Source of the DNA: Methylosarcina fibrata AML-C10
GTDB taxonomy: Bacteria; Pseudomonadota; Gammaproteobacteria; Methylococcales; Methylomonadaceae
Reading direction: 5' to 3'
DNA length: 64,000 nt
NCBI RefSeq assembly: GCF_000372865.1
Contig: NZ_KB889965.1
Location: forward strand, 1-64,000
Shown here in pieces: positions 36,261-45,408 of this stretch (its first letter is position 1; each line of letters starts with the position of its first letter). The notes under the pieces were generated by a model. It was not told the origin of the DNA and made no database searches. It saw only the letters and a list, made by a program, of their open reading frames with translations. The position numbers and the translations under genes are program-made.

Positions 36261-37010
36261 ATGAAATCAAGTAAATTATGGGGTCTGCACTCGGTCCAGG
36301 CCGCGTTGCACCATACGCCGAACAAAATCAACAAGGTCTGGATCGACCGGCAAAGGCAAGACAAACGTTTGGCACAACTGCTGGATGAATTGGCGGGGCT
36401 CGGCATCGAGCCCGAAAAGGCCGATAGAAAGAAACTGGACCGTTTGTCGGAGGGCAACAATCATCAAGGCGTGGTCGCCGAAGTCGAACTGCCCGCCGAA
36501 TTGTCGGAGAGCGAACTTAAAACGGCGGTCGAGAGTCTTGCGGCAACTCCCTTATTTCTCGTGCTCGATAACGTTCAGGACCCTCATAATCTCGGAGCCT
36601 GTCTAAGATCGGCCGACGCGACGGGCGTACATGGTGTTATAATAACCCGGGATAACGCTGTCGGCATCACGCCCACGGTATGTAAAGTCGCCTCCGGTGC
36701 GGCCGAAACGGTGCCGGTTTATCAGGTGACCAATTTATCCCGTACCCTGCGCTGGCTAAAGGAGCGGGGGATATGGGTGGCCGGCGCGGCGGGCGACGGT
36801 TCGCAAAGCCCTTACCAGACCGATTTAACGGTGCCTCTGGTCCTGGTGATCGGCGCCGAAGGCAAAGGCATGCGCCGGCTGACCCGCGAACACTGCGATC
36901 TGCTGCTGTCCCTGCCGATGCAGGGGCAGGTGGAAAGCCTTAATCTGTCGGTGGCTACGGGCGTTTTATTGTATGAGATTCTGCGTCAGCGTTCGGTTAG
37001 CCCGGCGTGA
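36261..37010 (+). CDS. rlmB: 23S rRNA (guanosine-2'-O-)-methyltransferase RlmB
   Basis: 249 residues. SpoU/TrmH-family knotted methyltransferase that modifies G2251 of 23S rRNA. N-terminal substrate-binding domain (WGLHSVQAALHHTP), then motif 1 LVLDNVQDPHNLGACLRSADATGVHG, motif 2 LVIGAEGKGMRRLT and motif 3 LPMQGQVESLNLSVATGVLLYE. Full length. Confidence 0.94.
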   Translation: MKSSKLWGLHSVQAALHHTPNKINKVWIDRQRQDKRLAQLLDELAGLGIEPEKADRKKLDRLSEGNNHQGVVAEVELPAELSESELKTAVESLAATPLFLVLDNVQDPHNLGACLRSADATGVHGVIITRDNAVGITPTVCKVASGAAETVPVYQVTNLSRTLRWLKERGIWVAGAAGDGSQSPYQTDLTVPLVLVIGAEGKGMRRLTREHCDLLLSLPMQGQVESLNLSVATGVLLYEILRQRSVSPA

Positions 37011-37087
37011 GGATAAAACAGAATACCCTCAATTAAATCGAATCGATCTTGAACTAACGACAGTACCTTTTTGTCTTGCTTCATCGG

Positions 37088-37711
37088 ATGAGTGAATATA
37101 ATACCAGGTCGCTCCAGGCCGTCGGTCTGAGCTGTAGCCGCGACGATCGGCTGTTGTTTGACGGATTGAATTTCGAGCTGACGCCGGGACAGGTCCTGTT
37201 GCTGGAAGGCAGGAACGGCAGCGGCAAGACTTCCTTGCTGCGAATACTCTGCGGTTTTCGCGAGGCCGATGCCGGACAGGTGCTCTGGTGCGGAGATTCG
37301 ATCAAAAACGCTCAGTATTATGCCGACATGGCCTACGTCGGCCATCTGGACGGCATCAAAAAGGAATTGACCGTGCAGGAAAATTTAATGGTGTCCCTGG
37401 CGTTGAGTCGGCCCGGAGTTTATTCGATCGAGCAGGCTTTGGCCAAGGTGCGGTTGTCCGGCTATGAGGATGTTTTGGTTCAGTCCCTGTCTGCCGGCCA
37501 GAAACGGCGTTTATCGCTGGCCCGTTTGTTGATAACTGACAATCATTTATGGATACTCGATGAGCCTTTTACCTCGCTCGATAAAGAGGGCATCGCCCTG
37601 ATTGAAACCCTTATGATCGAACATTGCATGAACGGCGGCATGATCGTCTTGACCTCGCATCATGACCTCGACCTGCACAGTGCACCCGTACAACGCATCC
37701 ATTTATCCTGA
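37088..37711 (+). CDS. ccmA: Haem exporter ATP-binding protein CcmA
   Basis: 207 residues from the ATG at 37088. ABC ATPase: Walker A EGRNGSGKTSLLR near residue 35, signature SLSAGQKRRLSLARLL near 130 and Walker B LWILDEPFTSLD. First gene of a complete ccmABCDEFGHI operon for system I cytochrome c maturation. With CcmBCD it releases holo-CcmE. Its stop overlaps the ccmB ATG by 1 base. Confidence 0.95.
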   Translation: MSEYNTRSLQAVGLSCSRDDRLLFDGLNFELTPGQVLLLEGRNGSGKTSLLRILCGFREADAGQVLWCGDSIKNAQYYADMAYVGHLDGIKKELTVQENLMVSLALSRPGVYSIEQALAKVRLSGYEDVLVQSLSAGQKRRLSLARLLITDNHLWILDEPFTSLDKEGIALIETLMIEHCMNGGMIVLTSHHDLDLHSAPVQRIHLS

Positions 37712-38385
37712 TGTCTTTAACCCGGGCTTTTTGGGCCGTCATTCGGCGCGATCTGATATTGGCTTTCCGGAGACGTTCGGAAATGATCAATCCACTGCTG
37801 TTTTTTATTCTGGTCATTACGCTGTTTCCGTTGGGGATCGGCGCCCAGCCTAATTTACTGGAAGCAATCGCACCGGGCATCATCTGGGTTTCGGCCTTGC
37901 TGGCGGCGATGCTGTCGCTGGACAGTCTGTTCCGTTCCGACTTTGACGACGGCTCGTTGGAACAGATTTTACTGAGCCCGCATCCGGCTTCCGTTCTGGT
38001 GTTGGCGAAGGTGTTTGCGCACTGGCTGGTGACCGGTTTGCCGCTGGTGCTGGTGGCGCCGCTGTTGGCGATGTTTTTGGGGCTGCCGCAGCAGTCCTTG
38101 GCCATTTTGCTGCTGACCCTGCTGTTGGGCACGCCGGTATTGAGCCTGATCGGCGCGATCGGCGTGGCATTGACCGTAGGACTCAGACGGGGCGGCATGA
38201 TTTTGTCGTTGCTGGTGCTGCCGTTGTATGTGCCGGTGCTGATATTTGCCGGCAATGCGGTGTCCATGGCGGGCAGCGGTCTGCCGGTGGATGCCCAGAT
38301 CAGCATTCTGATCTCCATTCTGTTTCTGGCGCTGGTGCTGGCTCCGTGGCCGACGGCCGCCGCGCTGAAGATGAGTATTAATTAA
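37711..38385 (+). CDS. ccmB: Haem exporter permease CcmB
   Basis: 224 residues with six predicted membrane helices, beginning RDLILAFRRRSEMINPLLFFILVITLFPL, the conserved CcmB start. Membrane partner of CcmA in the ABC complex that releases haem-loaded CcmE. About 100 bp separate it from ccmC, the only sizeable gap in the operon. Confidence 0.94.
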   Translation: MSLTRAFWAVIRRDLILAFRRRSEMINPLLFFILVITLFPLGIGAQPNLLEAIAPGIIWVSALLAAMLSLDSLFRSDFDDGSLEQILLSPHPASVLVLAKVFAHWLVTGLPLVLVAPLLAMFLGLPQQSLAILLLTLLLGTPVLSLIGAIGVALTVGLRRGGMILSLLVLPLYVPVLIFAGNAVSMAGSGLPVDAQISILISILFLALVLAPWPTAAALKMSIN

Positions 38386-38489
38386 TGATGTTTCTTAACC
38401 GAGGTAATTACGGTTGAACGGGAAAGGTCAGGTCAGGCTAATATGTCAAGCCGAATGCTCTTTTCCGTGACTCTGTTTATTGAATTCGT

Positions 38490-39254
38490 ATGTTTTTAAT
38501 TCCAGATCCGGTTGTTCGATTTTTTCACCGCATGGCTTCGCCGCCTCATTTTTACGGTCTGACCGAGCGGATGATGCCCTGGCTTGTCGCCGTTTTCGTC
38601 CTGCTGACGGCGGCAGGGCTGTACGGTGGACTTTATCTGGCGCCGTCCGATTATCAGCAGGGCGACAGCTACCGCATCATCTATATCCATGTGCCGAGCG
38701 CCTGGATGTCGCTCTTTATTTATGTCGTCATGGCCGTGGCCGGAGCGATCGGGCTGGTCTGGCGCATCAAGCTGGCGGAAGTGGTGGCGATCAGCAGCGC
38801 GCCGGTAGGCGCCAGTTTTACCTTTATCGCGCTGGTCACGGGCTCGCTCTGGGGCAAGCCGATGTGGGGCACCTGGTGGGTCTGGGACGCGCGGCTGACT
38901 TCCGAATTGATCCTGCTGTTCCTGTATCTCGGCGTCATCGGTCTTTACGGAGCGATCGACGACAAGCGCACGGCGTCCAGAGCGGTCGCGATTCTGGCTT
39001 TGGTCGGAGTCGTCAACATTCCGATCATTCACTATTCGGTCGAGTGGTGGAACACGCTGCATCAGGGGCCTACGGTCAGTAAAATGGACAAACCGTCGAT
39101 TCACGTCAGCATGCTGATCCCGTTGCTATTGATGGCGGTCGCCTTCAAGTTTTACTACCTGATCGCGATGCTGCAGCGCGCCCGGGTGGAACTGTTGATG
39201 CGCGAACGCACCGCGCAATGGGTCAAAAACAAATTTTTCGGAGCGGCGCAATGA
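38490..39254 (+). CDS. ccmC: Haem handling protein CcmC
   Basis: 254 residues, six membrane helices. The periplasmic tryptophan-rich WWD motif GTWWVWDARLTSEL near residue 130 and two flanking histidines (IYIHVPSAWMS and HQGPTVSK regions) bind haem and attach it to CcmE. The stop overlaps the ccmD start (ATGA). Confidence 0.95.
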   Translation: MFLIPDPVVRFFHRMASPPHFYGLTERMMPWLVAVFVLLTAAGLYGGLYLAPSDYQQGDSYRIIYIHVPSAWMSLFIYVVMAVAGAIGLVWRIKLAEVVAISSAPVGASFTFIALVTGSLWGKPMWGTWWVWDARLTSELILLFLYLGVIGLYGAIDDKRTASRAVAILALVGVVNIPIIHYSVEWWNTLHQGPTVSKMDKPSIHVSMLIPLLLMAVAFKFYYLIAMLQRARVELLMRERTAQWVKNKFFGAAQ

Positions 39255-39406
39255 ACCTGCAGGAATTTTTCGCGATGGGCGGTTACGCCTTTTACGTCTG
39301 GACCGCCTACGGCATTACCCTGATTGTGCTGGTGGCCAACATCGTCATTCCGGTGTTTCAGCGCAAGCAGTTTTTACGTCGGCAAATTTTAAAGCAGAAA
39401 CGATAG
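39251..39406 (+). CDS. ccmD: Haem exporter small subunit CcmD
   Basis: 51 residues. The ATG at 39251 overlaps the ccmC stop and gives the family's normal start, MNLQEFFAMGGYAFYVWTAYG, with one membrane helix and a basic C-terminus (QRKQFLRRQILKQKR). Needed for release of haem-CcmE from CcmABC. Confidence 0.92.
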   Translation: MNLQEFFAMGGYAFYVWTAYGITLIVLVANIVIPVFQRKQFLRRQILKQKR

Positions 39407-39409
39407 ACC

Positions 39410-39856
39410 ATGATGAAACCCGCCCGTAAACAGCGTTTGATACTGATAGCCCTGATGGTGATCGGAGCCGGCATAGCGACCGCTTTCGCGCTGAAGTCGT
39501 TTAACGACAACCTGATGTATTTCTTTTCGACGACCGACGTCGTCGACGGCAAGGCGCCCAAAGACGCCTTGTTCCGTCTCGGCGGCATGGTCGTGAAAGG
39601 CTCGGTGGCAAGACCCGGCCAGGACTTGACCGTGCGTTTCAGGCTGACCGATTTCAATAAGGAAGTCACCGTGCAATACACCGGCATCCTGCCCGATCTG
39701 TTCCGAGAAGGGCAGGGCATCGTGGCGCACGGCAAACTCAACGGGCAAGGTGTTTTTGTCGCGGAGGAAGTGCTGGCCAAGCACGATGAAAATTACATGC
39801 CGCCGGAAGTCGCCGGCAGCCTGAAAAAACAACCGGACAACTCGGCGGGTCGCTAG
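39410..39856 (+). CDS. ccmE: Haem chaperone CcmE
   Basis: 148 residues. An N-terminal membrane anchor (LILIALMVIGAGIATAFAL) and a periplasmic OB-fold domain. The haem is bound covalently to the histidine in the C-terminal KHDENYMP motif (HxxxY). Carries haem from CcmC to the CcmF/H ligase. Confidence 0.95.
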   Translation: MMKPARKQRLILIALMVIGAGIATAFALKSFNDNLMYFFSTTDVVDGKAPKDALFRLGGMVVKGSVARPGQDLTVRFRLTDFNKEVTVQYTGILPDLFREGQGIVAHGKLNGQGVFVAEEVLAKHDENYMPPEVAGSLKKQPDNSAGR

Positions 39857-39857
39857 C

Positions 39858-41813
39858 ATGATACCGGAACTTGGACAGTTTTCCCTGATTCTCGCCTTGT
39901 GCATGGCGCTCGTGCTCGGCGTGGTGCCGATCGTCGGCTCGCAGCGCGCCATCTCCGGCTGGATTGCCGTGGCCAGGCCGGCCGCCTACGCGCAGTGGCT
40001 GTTCATGGTCCTGGCCTACGGCTGTTTGACCTACAGTTTTCTAACGCACGACTTTTCGGTGGCCTACGTCGCCACCAACTCCAATACTGCGTTGCCGGTG
40101 CTGTATCTGATCTCCGGCGTCTGGGGCGCGCATGAAGGCTCGCTGCTGCTCTGGGCGCTGGTGCTGTCCTCTTGGACCGCGCTGGTCGCCCGTTTCAGCC
40201 GAAACATTCCAGACGCCACGGTCGCCCGGGTATTGGGCGTGATGGGACTGGTCGCCGTCGGTTTTCTGCTGTTTTTGCTGCTGACGTCCAATCCGTTCGA
40301 GCGTCTGTTTCCGATGCCGGAGGAAGGGCGCGACTTGAACCCCTTGCTGCAGGACCCCGGCCTCGCCATCCATCCGCCGATGTTGTACATGGGCTATGTC
40401 GGTTTTTCGGTGGCTTTCGCCTTCGCCCTCGCGGCGCTGCTCGAAGGGCGGCTCGACGCGGCCTGGGCGCGCTGGTCCAGACCCTGGACCAACATCGCCT
40501 GGATGTTTCTGACTCTGGGTATCGCGCTGGGCAGTTGGTGGGCTTACTACGAACTCGGCTGGGGCGGCTGGTGGTTCTGGGATCCGGTCGAAAACGCTTC
40601 GTTCATGCCCTGGCTGGTCGGCACCGCGCTGATCCACTCCTTGGCCGCGACCGAAAAGCGCGGCGTTTTTAAGACCTGGACCGTATTGCTCGCGATTTTC
40701 GCCTTTTCCTTGAGCCTCTTGGGTACCTTCCTGGTGCGCTCGGGCGTCTTGACCTCGGTGCATGCCTTCGCCAGCGATCCGACCCGGGGACTGTTCATCC
40801 TGATCTTTCTGGCCGTCGTGGTCGGCGGCTCGCTGCTGCTTTATGCCGTGAGGGCGCCGGCGGTCAAAAGCAGCGCAACCTTCGAAATGGTGTCGAAGGA
40901 ATCGGTCATTCTGCTCAATAACGTCTTGCTGGTCGTGACCGCCGCGAGCATTCTGCTCGGCACCCTGTATCCTTTGGTCATCGACGCTCTGGGCCTGGGC
41001 AAGATTTCGGTCGGCCCTCCCTACTTCAATGCGGTGTTCATTCCGTTGACGGCGCCCCTGGCTGTGGCCGTGGGCTTCGGCGTGCTGCTGCGCTGGAAGC
41101 GCGACGCCTTCCGCCTCCTGGCGCTCAGGGTGCGCTGGATCGCCGCCGGCTGTCTGGCGGGTGGTCTGCTGCTGCCGCTGCTGATGCCGTTTTATTCCTG
41201 GGCCGCGGTGATCGGGCTGAGCCTGGCCTTCTGGAACGCCGTCATTACCGTGCTGTCCTTCAAGGACCGCCTCGGCGCCCGGGGATTCTCCCGGCAGCGC
41301 CTCGCCTCGATCCCGGCCGGATTTTACGGCATGACGCTGGCCCACGTCGGCATTACGGTGTTCATCATCGGCATTACCCTGACTTCCGCCTACAGCATCG
41401 AAAAGGACGTGCGCATGGCGCCGGGCGAGACGTTGGACATGTCCGGCTATCGGTTCGAATTTCACGGCGTCAAACAGACCCAGGGACCCAACTACGTCGC
41501 CGACCAGGCTTTCGTCACCGTCAGCCACGGCGGCAGGAAAGTGGCCGAGCTGGAGCCGCAGAAGCGCATTTACCAGGTGCAGAAAATGCCGATGACCGAG
41601 GCGGCGATCGAAGCCGGCCTGTTCCGGGACCTGTTCGTTGCGATCGGCGAACCTCTGGGCGACAAGGGCGCGTGGAGCCTCCGAATTTATTACAAATCGT
41701 TTATCCGCTGGATCTGGCTCGGCGCGCTGTTCATGGCGGCCGGAGGGCTCTGCGCCGCCTGCGACCGGCGCTACCGGATAACGCCGAAAAGCCGGGTGGC
41801 AGCCGATGCTTAA
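39858..41813 (+). CDS. ccmF: Cytochrome c haem lyase subunit CcmF
   Basis: 651 residues, about 15 membrane helices. The WWD motif WGGWWFWDPVENASFMPWL near residue 235 and periplasmic histidines (for example in HPPMLYMGYVG) hold haem during ligation. Works with CcmH and CcmI to attach haem to CxxCH apocytochromes. Overlaps ccmG by 8 bases. Confidence 0.96.
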   Translation: MIPELGQFSLILALCMALVLGVVPIVGSQRAISGWIAVARPAAYAQWLFMVLAYGCLTYSFLTHDFSVAYVATNSNTALPVLYLISGVWGAHEGSLLLWALVLSSWTALVARFSRNIPDATVARVLGVMGLVAVGFLLFLLLTSNPFERLFPMPEEGRDLNPLLQDPGLAIHPPMLYMGYVGFSVAFAFALAALLEGRLDAAWARWSRPWTNIAWMFLTLGIALGSWWAYYELGWGGWWFWDPVENASFMPWLVGTALIHSLAATEKRGVFKTWTVLLAIFAFSLSLLGTFLVRSGVLTSVHAFASDPTRGLFILIFLAVVVGGSLLLYAVRAPAVKSSATFEMVSKESVILLNNVLLVVTAASILLGTLYPLVIDALGLGKISVGPPYFNAVFIPLTAPLAVAVGFGVLLRWKRDAFRLLALRVRWIAAGCLAGGLLLPLLMPFYSWAAVIGLSLAFWNAVITVLSFKDRLGARGFSRQRLASIPAGFYGMTLAHVGITVFIIGITLTSAYSIEKDVRMAPGETLDMSGYRFEFHGVKQTQGPNYVADQAFVTVSHGGRKVAELEPQKRIYQVQKMPMTEAAIEAGLFRDLFVAIGEPLGDKGAWSLRIYYKSFIRWIWLGALFMAAGGLCAACDRRYRITPKSRVAADA

Positions 41814-42336
41814 ATACGTTGTTCCGTTGATCCTGTTTCTGGTGCTGGCCGTTTTCCTGGCCGTCGGATTGAAACTCAAGCCGACTGAAATTCCTTCGCC
41901 TTTTATCGGAAAATCGGCGCCGGCCTTTTCTGCGCCCAAATTAGGCGCGCCGGAGCAAAAACTGACGCCGGCCGATCTCAAAGGCAAGGTCTGGCTGTTC
42001 AACGTCTGGGCTTCGTGGTGCGTTTCCTGCCGGGCCGAGCATCCGGTGCTGAACCAGGCGCGCTCATCGATCGATGCGGCGATCGTCGGGCTGAACTACA
42101 AGGACAATCCGAACGACGCGCGGCAATGGCTGGTGCAATTGGGCGATCCTTACGACGTGAGCATCATGGATCCGGACGGCCGCATCGGCATCGACTGGGG
42201 CGTTTACGGCGTGCCGGAAACCTTCGTCGTCGATAAAAAAGGAGTGATACGCCATAAATATACCGGTCCTTTGACTGCCGAAGACGTTCAGCAAACTCTC
42301 CTGCCCTTGATAGCCCGGTTACAGGCCGAAAATTGA
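41806..42336 (+). CDS. ccmG: Thiol:disulfide interchange protein CcmG/DsbE
   Basis: 176 residues. Membrane-anchored thioredoxin fold: an N-terminal helix (YVVPLILFLVLAVFLAVGL) and the redox motif WASWCVSCRAEHP near residue 67. Reduces apocytochrome CxxCH cysteines or CcmH. The cis-proline segment VYGVPETFVVD is present. Confidence 0.95.
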   Translation: MLKYVVPLILFLVLAVFLAVGLKLKPTEIPSPFIGKSAPAFSAPKLGAPEQKLTPADLKGKVWLFNVWASWCVSCRAEHPVLNQARSSIDAAIVGLNYKDNPNDARQWLVQLGDPYDVSIMDPDGRIGIDWGVYGVPETFVVDKKGVIRHKYTGPLTAEDVQQTLLPLIARLQAEN

Positions 42337-42794
42337 TGAAGATTCTAGTTTTTGTCTTTCTGACGATGTTGTCCGGCCCCGGAATTTCCGGAGTCGAATA
42401 CCGTGAATTCTCGAATCCCGAGCAACGGGAAGCCTACGAGTCCCTGATCAAGGAGCTGCGCTGCCTGGTCTGCCAGAACCAGACGATCGCCGATTCCAAC
42501 GCCGATCTGGCGTCGGACTTGCGCCGGCAGGTCTACGAAATGGTGCAGCAGGGCAAAAGCCGGGAAGACATCGTGCGCTTCATGACCGAGCGCTACGGCG
42601 ATTTCGTTTTATACAAACCGCCGTTCAAATTCAAGACCGGCTTGCTCTGGCTGGGCCCCGCGGCCTTTTTGCTGATCGGCCTGATCAGCGTGTTCATTTT
42701 CGTTCGCCGCAAAAAAAACGAGGCCGGCGTGAATCTCAGCGCGGAACAACAGGAAAAAATCCGGCAACTGCTGAAAGAAGGGGACCGCTCGTGA
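42336..42794 (+). CDS. ccmH: Cytochrome c maturation protein CcmH (CycL-type)
   Basis: 152 residues. Signal/anchor N-terminus, redox motif LRCLVCQNQTIADSNADLA and one C-terminal membrane helix (LLWLGPAAFLLIGLISVFIFV). Uses its LRCxxCQ cysteines on apocytochrome c. The TGATG overlap with ccmG sets the start at the ATG. Single-domain form, with the TPR part carried by ccmI. Confidence 0.95.
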   Translation: MKILVFVFLTMLSGPGISGVEYREFSNPEQREAYESLIKELRCLVCQNQTIADSNADLASDLRRQVYEMVQQGKSREDIVRFMTERYGDFVLYKPPFKFKTGLLWLGPAAFLLIGLISVFIFVRRKKNEAGVNLSAEQQEKIRQLLKEGDRS

Positions 42795-44023
42795 CCGCAT
42801 TGTTTCTGCTGGTCGCAGGCCTCCTGATTCTGCTTGCCTTTTTGTTCGTGTTGCCGCCGCTATGGCGGGGGCAGGCCGTGCCGGATTCGGACAGCGATCG
42901 GCGCAACATCGCGATCGCCCGGCACCGCATGGCCGAGCTGGACGAGCAGCGTCAGGCCGGTGCGCTGACTTCCGAGCAATACGACGAGCAGGTGCTGGAA
43001 CTGGAACAGGCCTTGATCGACGATCTCGGCATCGAAAGCGCCGTCACCCCCGCCGGCACCCAGGGCCGCTGGATGGTCTACGTGCTGGTGCTGGGGATTC
43101 CCTTGCTGGCGGGGTCGCTCTACTGGGCCAAGGGCGATTTCGGCGCCATCGGCATCGATCCGGAGATGGCCGCGTCCAATCTGAGCAATCCCAACATCCG
43201 CGACATCCATAAAATGGTCGAAGGTTTGGCCGAGCGCATGAAAACCGATCCCGGCAACGCGGAAGGCTGGCTGATGCTGGGCCGCTCGTACAAATATCTT
43301 GAGCAGTATCCCAAGGCCGTCGAGGCGTTCGCCAATGCCTACCGTCTGCTGGGCGACAAAGCCGAAGTGATGCTGCTTTATGCCGATGCCATCGCCCTGG
43401 CCAGCGACAAGAATCTGGCCGGCAAACCGACCGAACTGATCTTCAAAGCGCTGGAACTGGAGCCCGACAACCTGAACGGCCTGTGGCTGGGCGGCCTGGC
43501 CAAGGTCCAGCAGGGCGACGTGCCCGGAGCGCTCGCTTTATGGCGCCGGCTGGAATCCCGTTTGCCGGCTGGCTCCGAGTCGCGAAAGGAAATGCAGAAC
43601 ATCATCGCCAGCCTGCCGGGACAGGCGCCGGCACCGGAAAGTCCGGAAGAGCCTTCTCGGGCCGTTCAGGCGCCCGCCGGTTCGATCGCGGTCGAAGTCA
43701 GTCTGGCGCCTGAACTACAGAAAGCCGCAAGTCCCAACGATACCGTCTTCATCTATGCGCAGGCCCTTTCCGGCCCGAAAATGCCGCTGGCGATCGTGCG
43801 CAAACAGGTGGCCGATCTGCCGGTCAAGGTGACTCTCGACGACACGATGGCGATGATGCCGGCGATGAAATTGTCCAATTTCGGTGAAGTCAAGGTGCTG
43901 GCCCGAATCTCTAAGTCCGGCGAAGCGGTCACGCAGTCCGGAGATTTGATCGGCACGGTCGAAAAGGTGACCGTCGGCGACTCAGGCGAACAAAAGATCG
44001 CCATCGATCGGCGCGTCGAATAG
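42791..44023 (+). CDS. ccmI: Cytochrome c maturation TPR protein CcmI
   Basis: 410 residues, GTG start overlapping the ccmH stop. Two N-terminal membrane helices (TALFLLVAGLLILLAFLFVLPPLW; WMVYVLVLGIPLLAGSLYW) flank a loop with RMAELDEQRQAGALTSEQYD, typical of CcmI. TPR repeats (GWLMLGRSYKYLEQYPKAVEAFANAY) and a C-terminal beta-rich domain (VFIYAQALSGPKMPLAIVRKQV) follow. Presents apocytochrome c to CcmFH. Last gene of the operon. Confidence 0.93.
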   Translation: MTALFLLVAGLLILLAFLFVLPPLWRGQAVPDSDSDRRNIAIARHRMAELDEQRQAGALTSEQYDEQVLELEQALIDDLGIESAVTPAGTQGRWMVYVLVLGIPLLAGSLYWAKGDFGAIGIDPEMAASNLSNPNIRDIHKMVEGLAERMKTDPGNAEGWLMLGRSYKYLEQYPKAVEAFANAYRLLGDKAEVMLLYADAIALASDKNLAGKPTELIFKALELEPDNLNGLWLGGLAKVQQGDVPGALALWRRLESRLPAGSESRKEMQNIIASLPGQAPAPESPEEPSRAVQAPAGSIAVEVSLAPELQKAASPNDTVFIYAQALSGPKMPLAIVRKQVADLPVKVTLDDTMAMMPAMKLSNFGEVKVLARISKSGEAVTQSGDLIGTVEKVTVGDSGEQKIAIDRRVE

Positions 44024-44031
44024 ACCGAAAT

Positions 44032-44048
44032 GGTACGCGGTGCGTACC
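44032..44048. repeat. Short hairpin between convergent ccmI and DUF1614 genes
   Basis: GGTACGC, loop GGT, GCGTACC. The 31-bp gap between two convergent genes is almost filled by it. No T-run follows on either strand, so it may be a REP-like remnant or a weak bidirectional terminator. Confidence 0.45.
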
Positions 44049-44054
44049 CTACCT

Positions 44055-44711
44055 TCAAGCCAGAAGAACGGCCAGAATGCCGGTCAGAAAAATTCCGTCG
44101 AAGGTGCCGGCACCGCCGATCGAGGCAATGGGCGCGCCGAGGTTGACGATTTCTTTCAGGCGGAGAAGATCCGCTCCGATCAACACCCCCAGTACGCCGC
44201 TGACATAAGCCAGTTGCGCGGCATGGCCGGGATCGAGAATCAGGGCTACCGTGGCCGCCGCCAAGGGGGCGGCAAGCATCGGCATGCCCACGCCGAAACC
44301 CGGAATCAAACGGCTGATCTTGTAGCAGAGGGCTGTGACGATCGCCAGAGCGGCGAGCATTTTGAGCGGATCGATTAATTGCTGCGAAATGAAATACAAA
44401 CTCAGGCCGAGCGGGATAATGCAGCCTCCGACGTTTGCGGCAACCACGACTTTGCCTTCTCTCGCCGGCTGATAGATTTCCCAGACCGGCTTCTTCTCCG
44501 GCGACATCACCAAATGCCCGGTTTGCCTGGTGCGCAGATAAAACAAAGGCAAATTGATGCCGCTGCCGACGAGGATTCCGACCAATAACAGCAACGACAA
44601 TTCGGGAGTCAGTCCGAGTTTGGCGAAAGCGAATTCAAAGATATGGATCTGTATCAGTGCTACCAGGAACAAGCCGATCAGAAAAACCAGGATGAGCGAA
44701 TTGAACGGCAC
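44055..44711 (-). CDS. DUF1614 membrane protein
   Basis: 218 residues from the GTG at 44711, chosen because AAGGAGA lies 8 bases upstream; in-frame sequence continues to 44810 without such a site. Six to seven hydrophobic helices, with LLVGILVGSGINLPLFYLRTR near the start and a glycine-rich SIGGAGTFDGIFLTGILAVLLA end, fit DUF1614, a family of unknown function in archaea and methanotroph-like bacteria. Convergent to the ccm operon and not obviously linked to it. Confidence 0.75.
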   Translation of the reverse strand: MPFNSLILVFLIGLFLVALIQIHIFEFAFAKLGLTPELSLLLLVGILVGSGINLPLFYLRTRQTGHLVMSPEKKPVWEIYQPAREGKVVVAANVGGCIIPLGLSLYFISQQLIDPLKMLAALAIVTALCYKISRLIPGFGVGMPMLAAPLAAATVALILDPGHAAQLAYVSGVLGVLIGADLLRLKEIVNLGAPIASIGGAGTFDGIFLTGILAVLLA

Positions 44712-44795
44712 GGAGGTCTCCTTTTTCGTCCGAATGGATTGGAATATTAAAATGATTCCGAAAAAACGGAATTTCAGTCCGGCGCTTTTAAACTT

Positions 44796-44832
44796 CCGGA
44801 TCGTTCCCACGCAGAGCGTGGGAACGATCCGG
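44796..44832. repeat. Perfect 17-bp inverted repeat (dispersed REP-like palindrome)
   Basis: CCGGATCGTTCCCACGC at 44796-44812 and its exact complement at 44816-44832 with a 3-base loop (AGA). The core TTCCCACGC-AGA-GCGTGGGAA is, from general knowledge, a repeat scattered through many proteobacterial genomes. It lies upstream of the DUF1614 gene, outside any coding region. Confidence 0.75.
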
Positions 44833-45100
44833 ATGATCCCGAAAGAAACGGTTGATTTTTAGAGGTCCTAAAAAAACCATTAGAGCAGATTTTACTTTTA
44901 AACGCTCAAAAAATTGAAGTAAAGACAGCGATTGGCCGGTCAAACGAATCGGCGCGAAAAAGCAAATCGTGACGCGGGAAAACGCTGTGCGGTCCTTCCC
45001 GTGCCGCGCCACCCGTCGGCAGCCGTTATTCCGTATAATACCGGCAACTCCGATGGACATGTTTGACGAAATATTGCAATCCGATCGAGAGGTATTCTCT

Positions 45101-45385
45101 ATGGCTAAAGCAGAATGGAAAGGTAAAGTCCTCGCCGAAAGCGATCAGTTCAAAACGGTGGAAGGCAACGTCTATTTCCCGCGCAGCGCTCTGCATCAGG
45201 AGTTTTTGCGCGTCAGCAATCACACCACGACCTGTCCCTGGAAAGGAGTGGCTCACTATTACGACGTCTGCGTGGACGATATGATCAATCCGAACGCGGC
45301 CTGGTATTATCCCAATCCCAAGGAAAAAGCCGCCCACATCAAGGATCATGTGGCTTTCTGGCAGGGAGTCAAAGTGATTCTTTGA
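45101..45385 (+). CDS. DUF427 domain protein
   Basis: 94 residues. The fold markers VEGNVYFPRSAL, TTTCPWKGVAHYYDV and the end AAWYYPNPKEKAAHIKDHVAFW are the DUF427 pattern (small beta-barrel protein of unknown function). The ATG at 45101 follows GAGAGG and gives the usual length of about 95 residues; upstream ATGs at 45054-45060 are in frame but lack a site. No operon partner. Confidence 0.88.
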   Translation: MAKAEWKGKVLAESDQFKTVEGNVYFPRSALHQEFLRVSNHTTTCPWKGVAHYYDVCVDDMINPNAAWYYPNPKEKAAHIKDHVAFWQGVKVIL

Positions 45386-45408
45386 CAGAGCCGGACGGTC
45401 TCGCCGAT

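Noticed and set aside
35632-36270. 212-codon frame antisense to ihfB
   Set aside because: Overlaps a certain gene, no ribosome site and no domain.
40041-42002. 653-codon frame antisense to ccmF
   Set aside because: Shadow of a GC-rich gene; residues are low in complexity and the sense strand is plainly CcmF.
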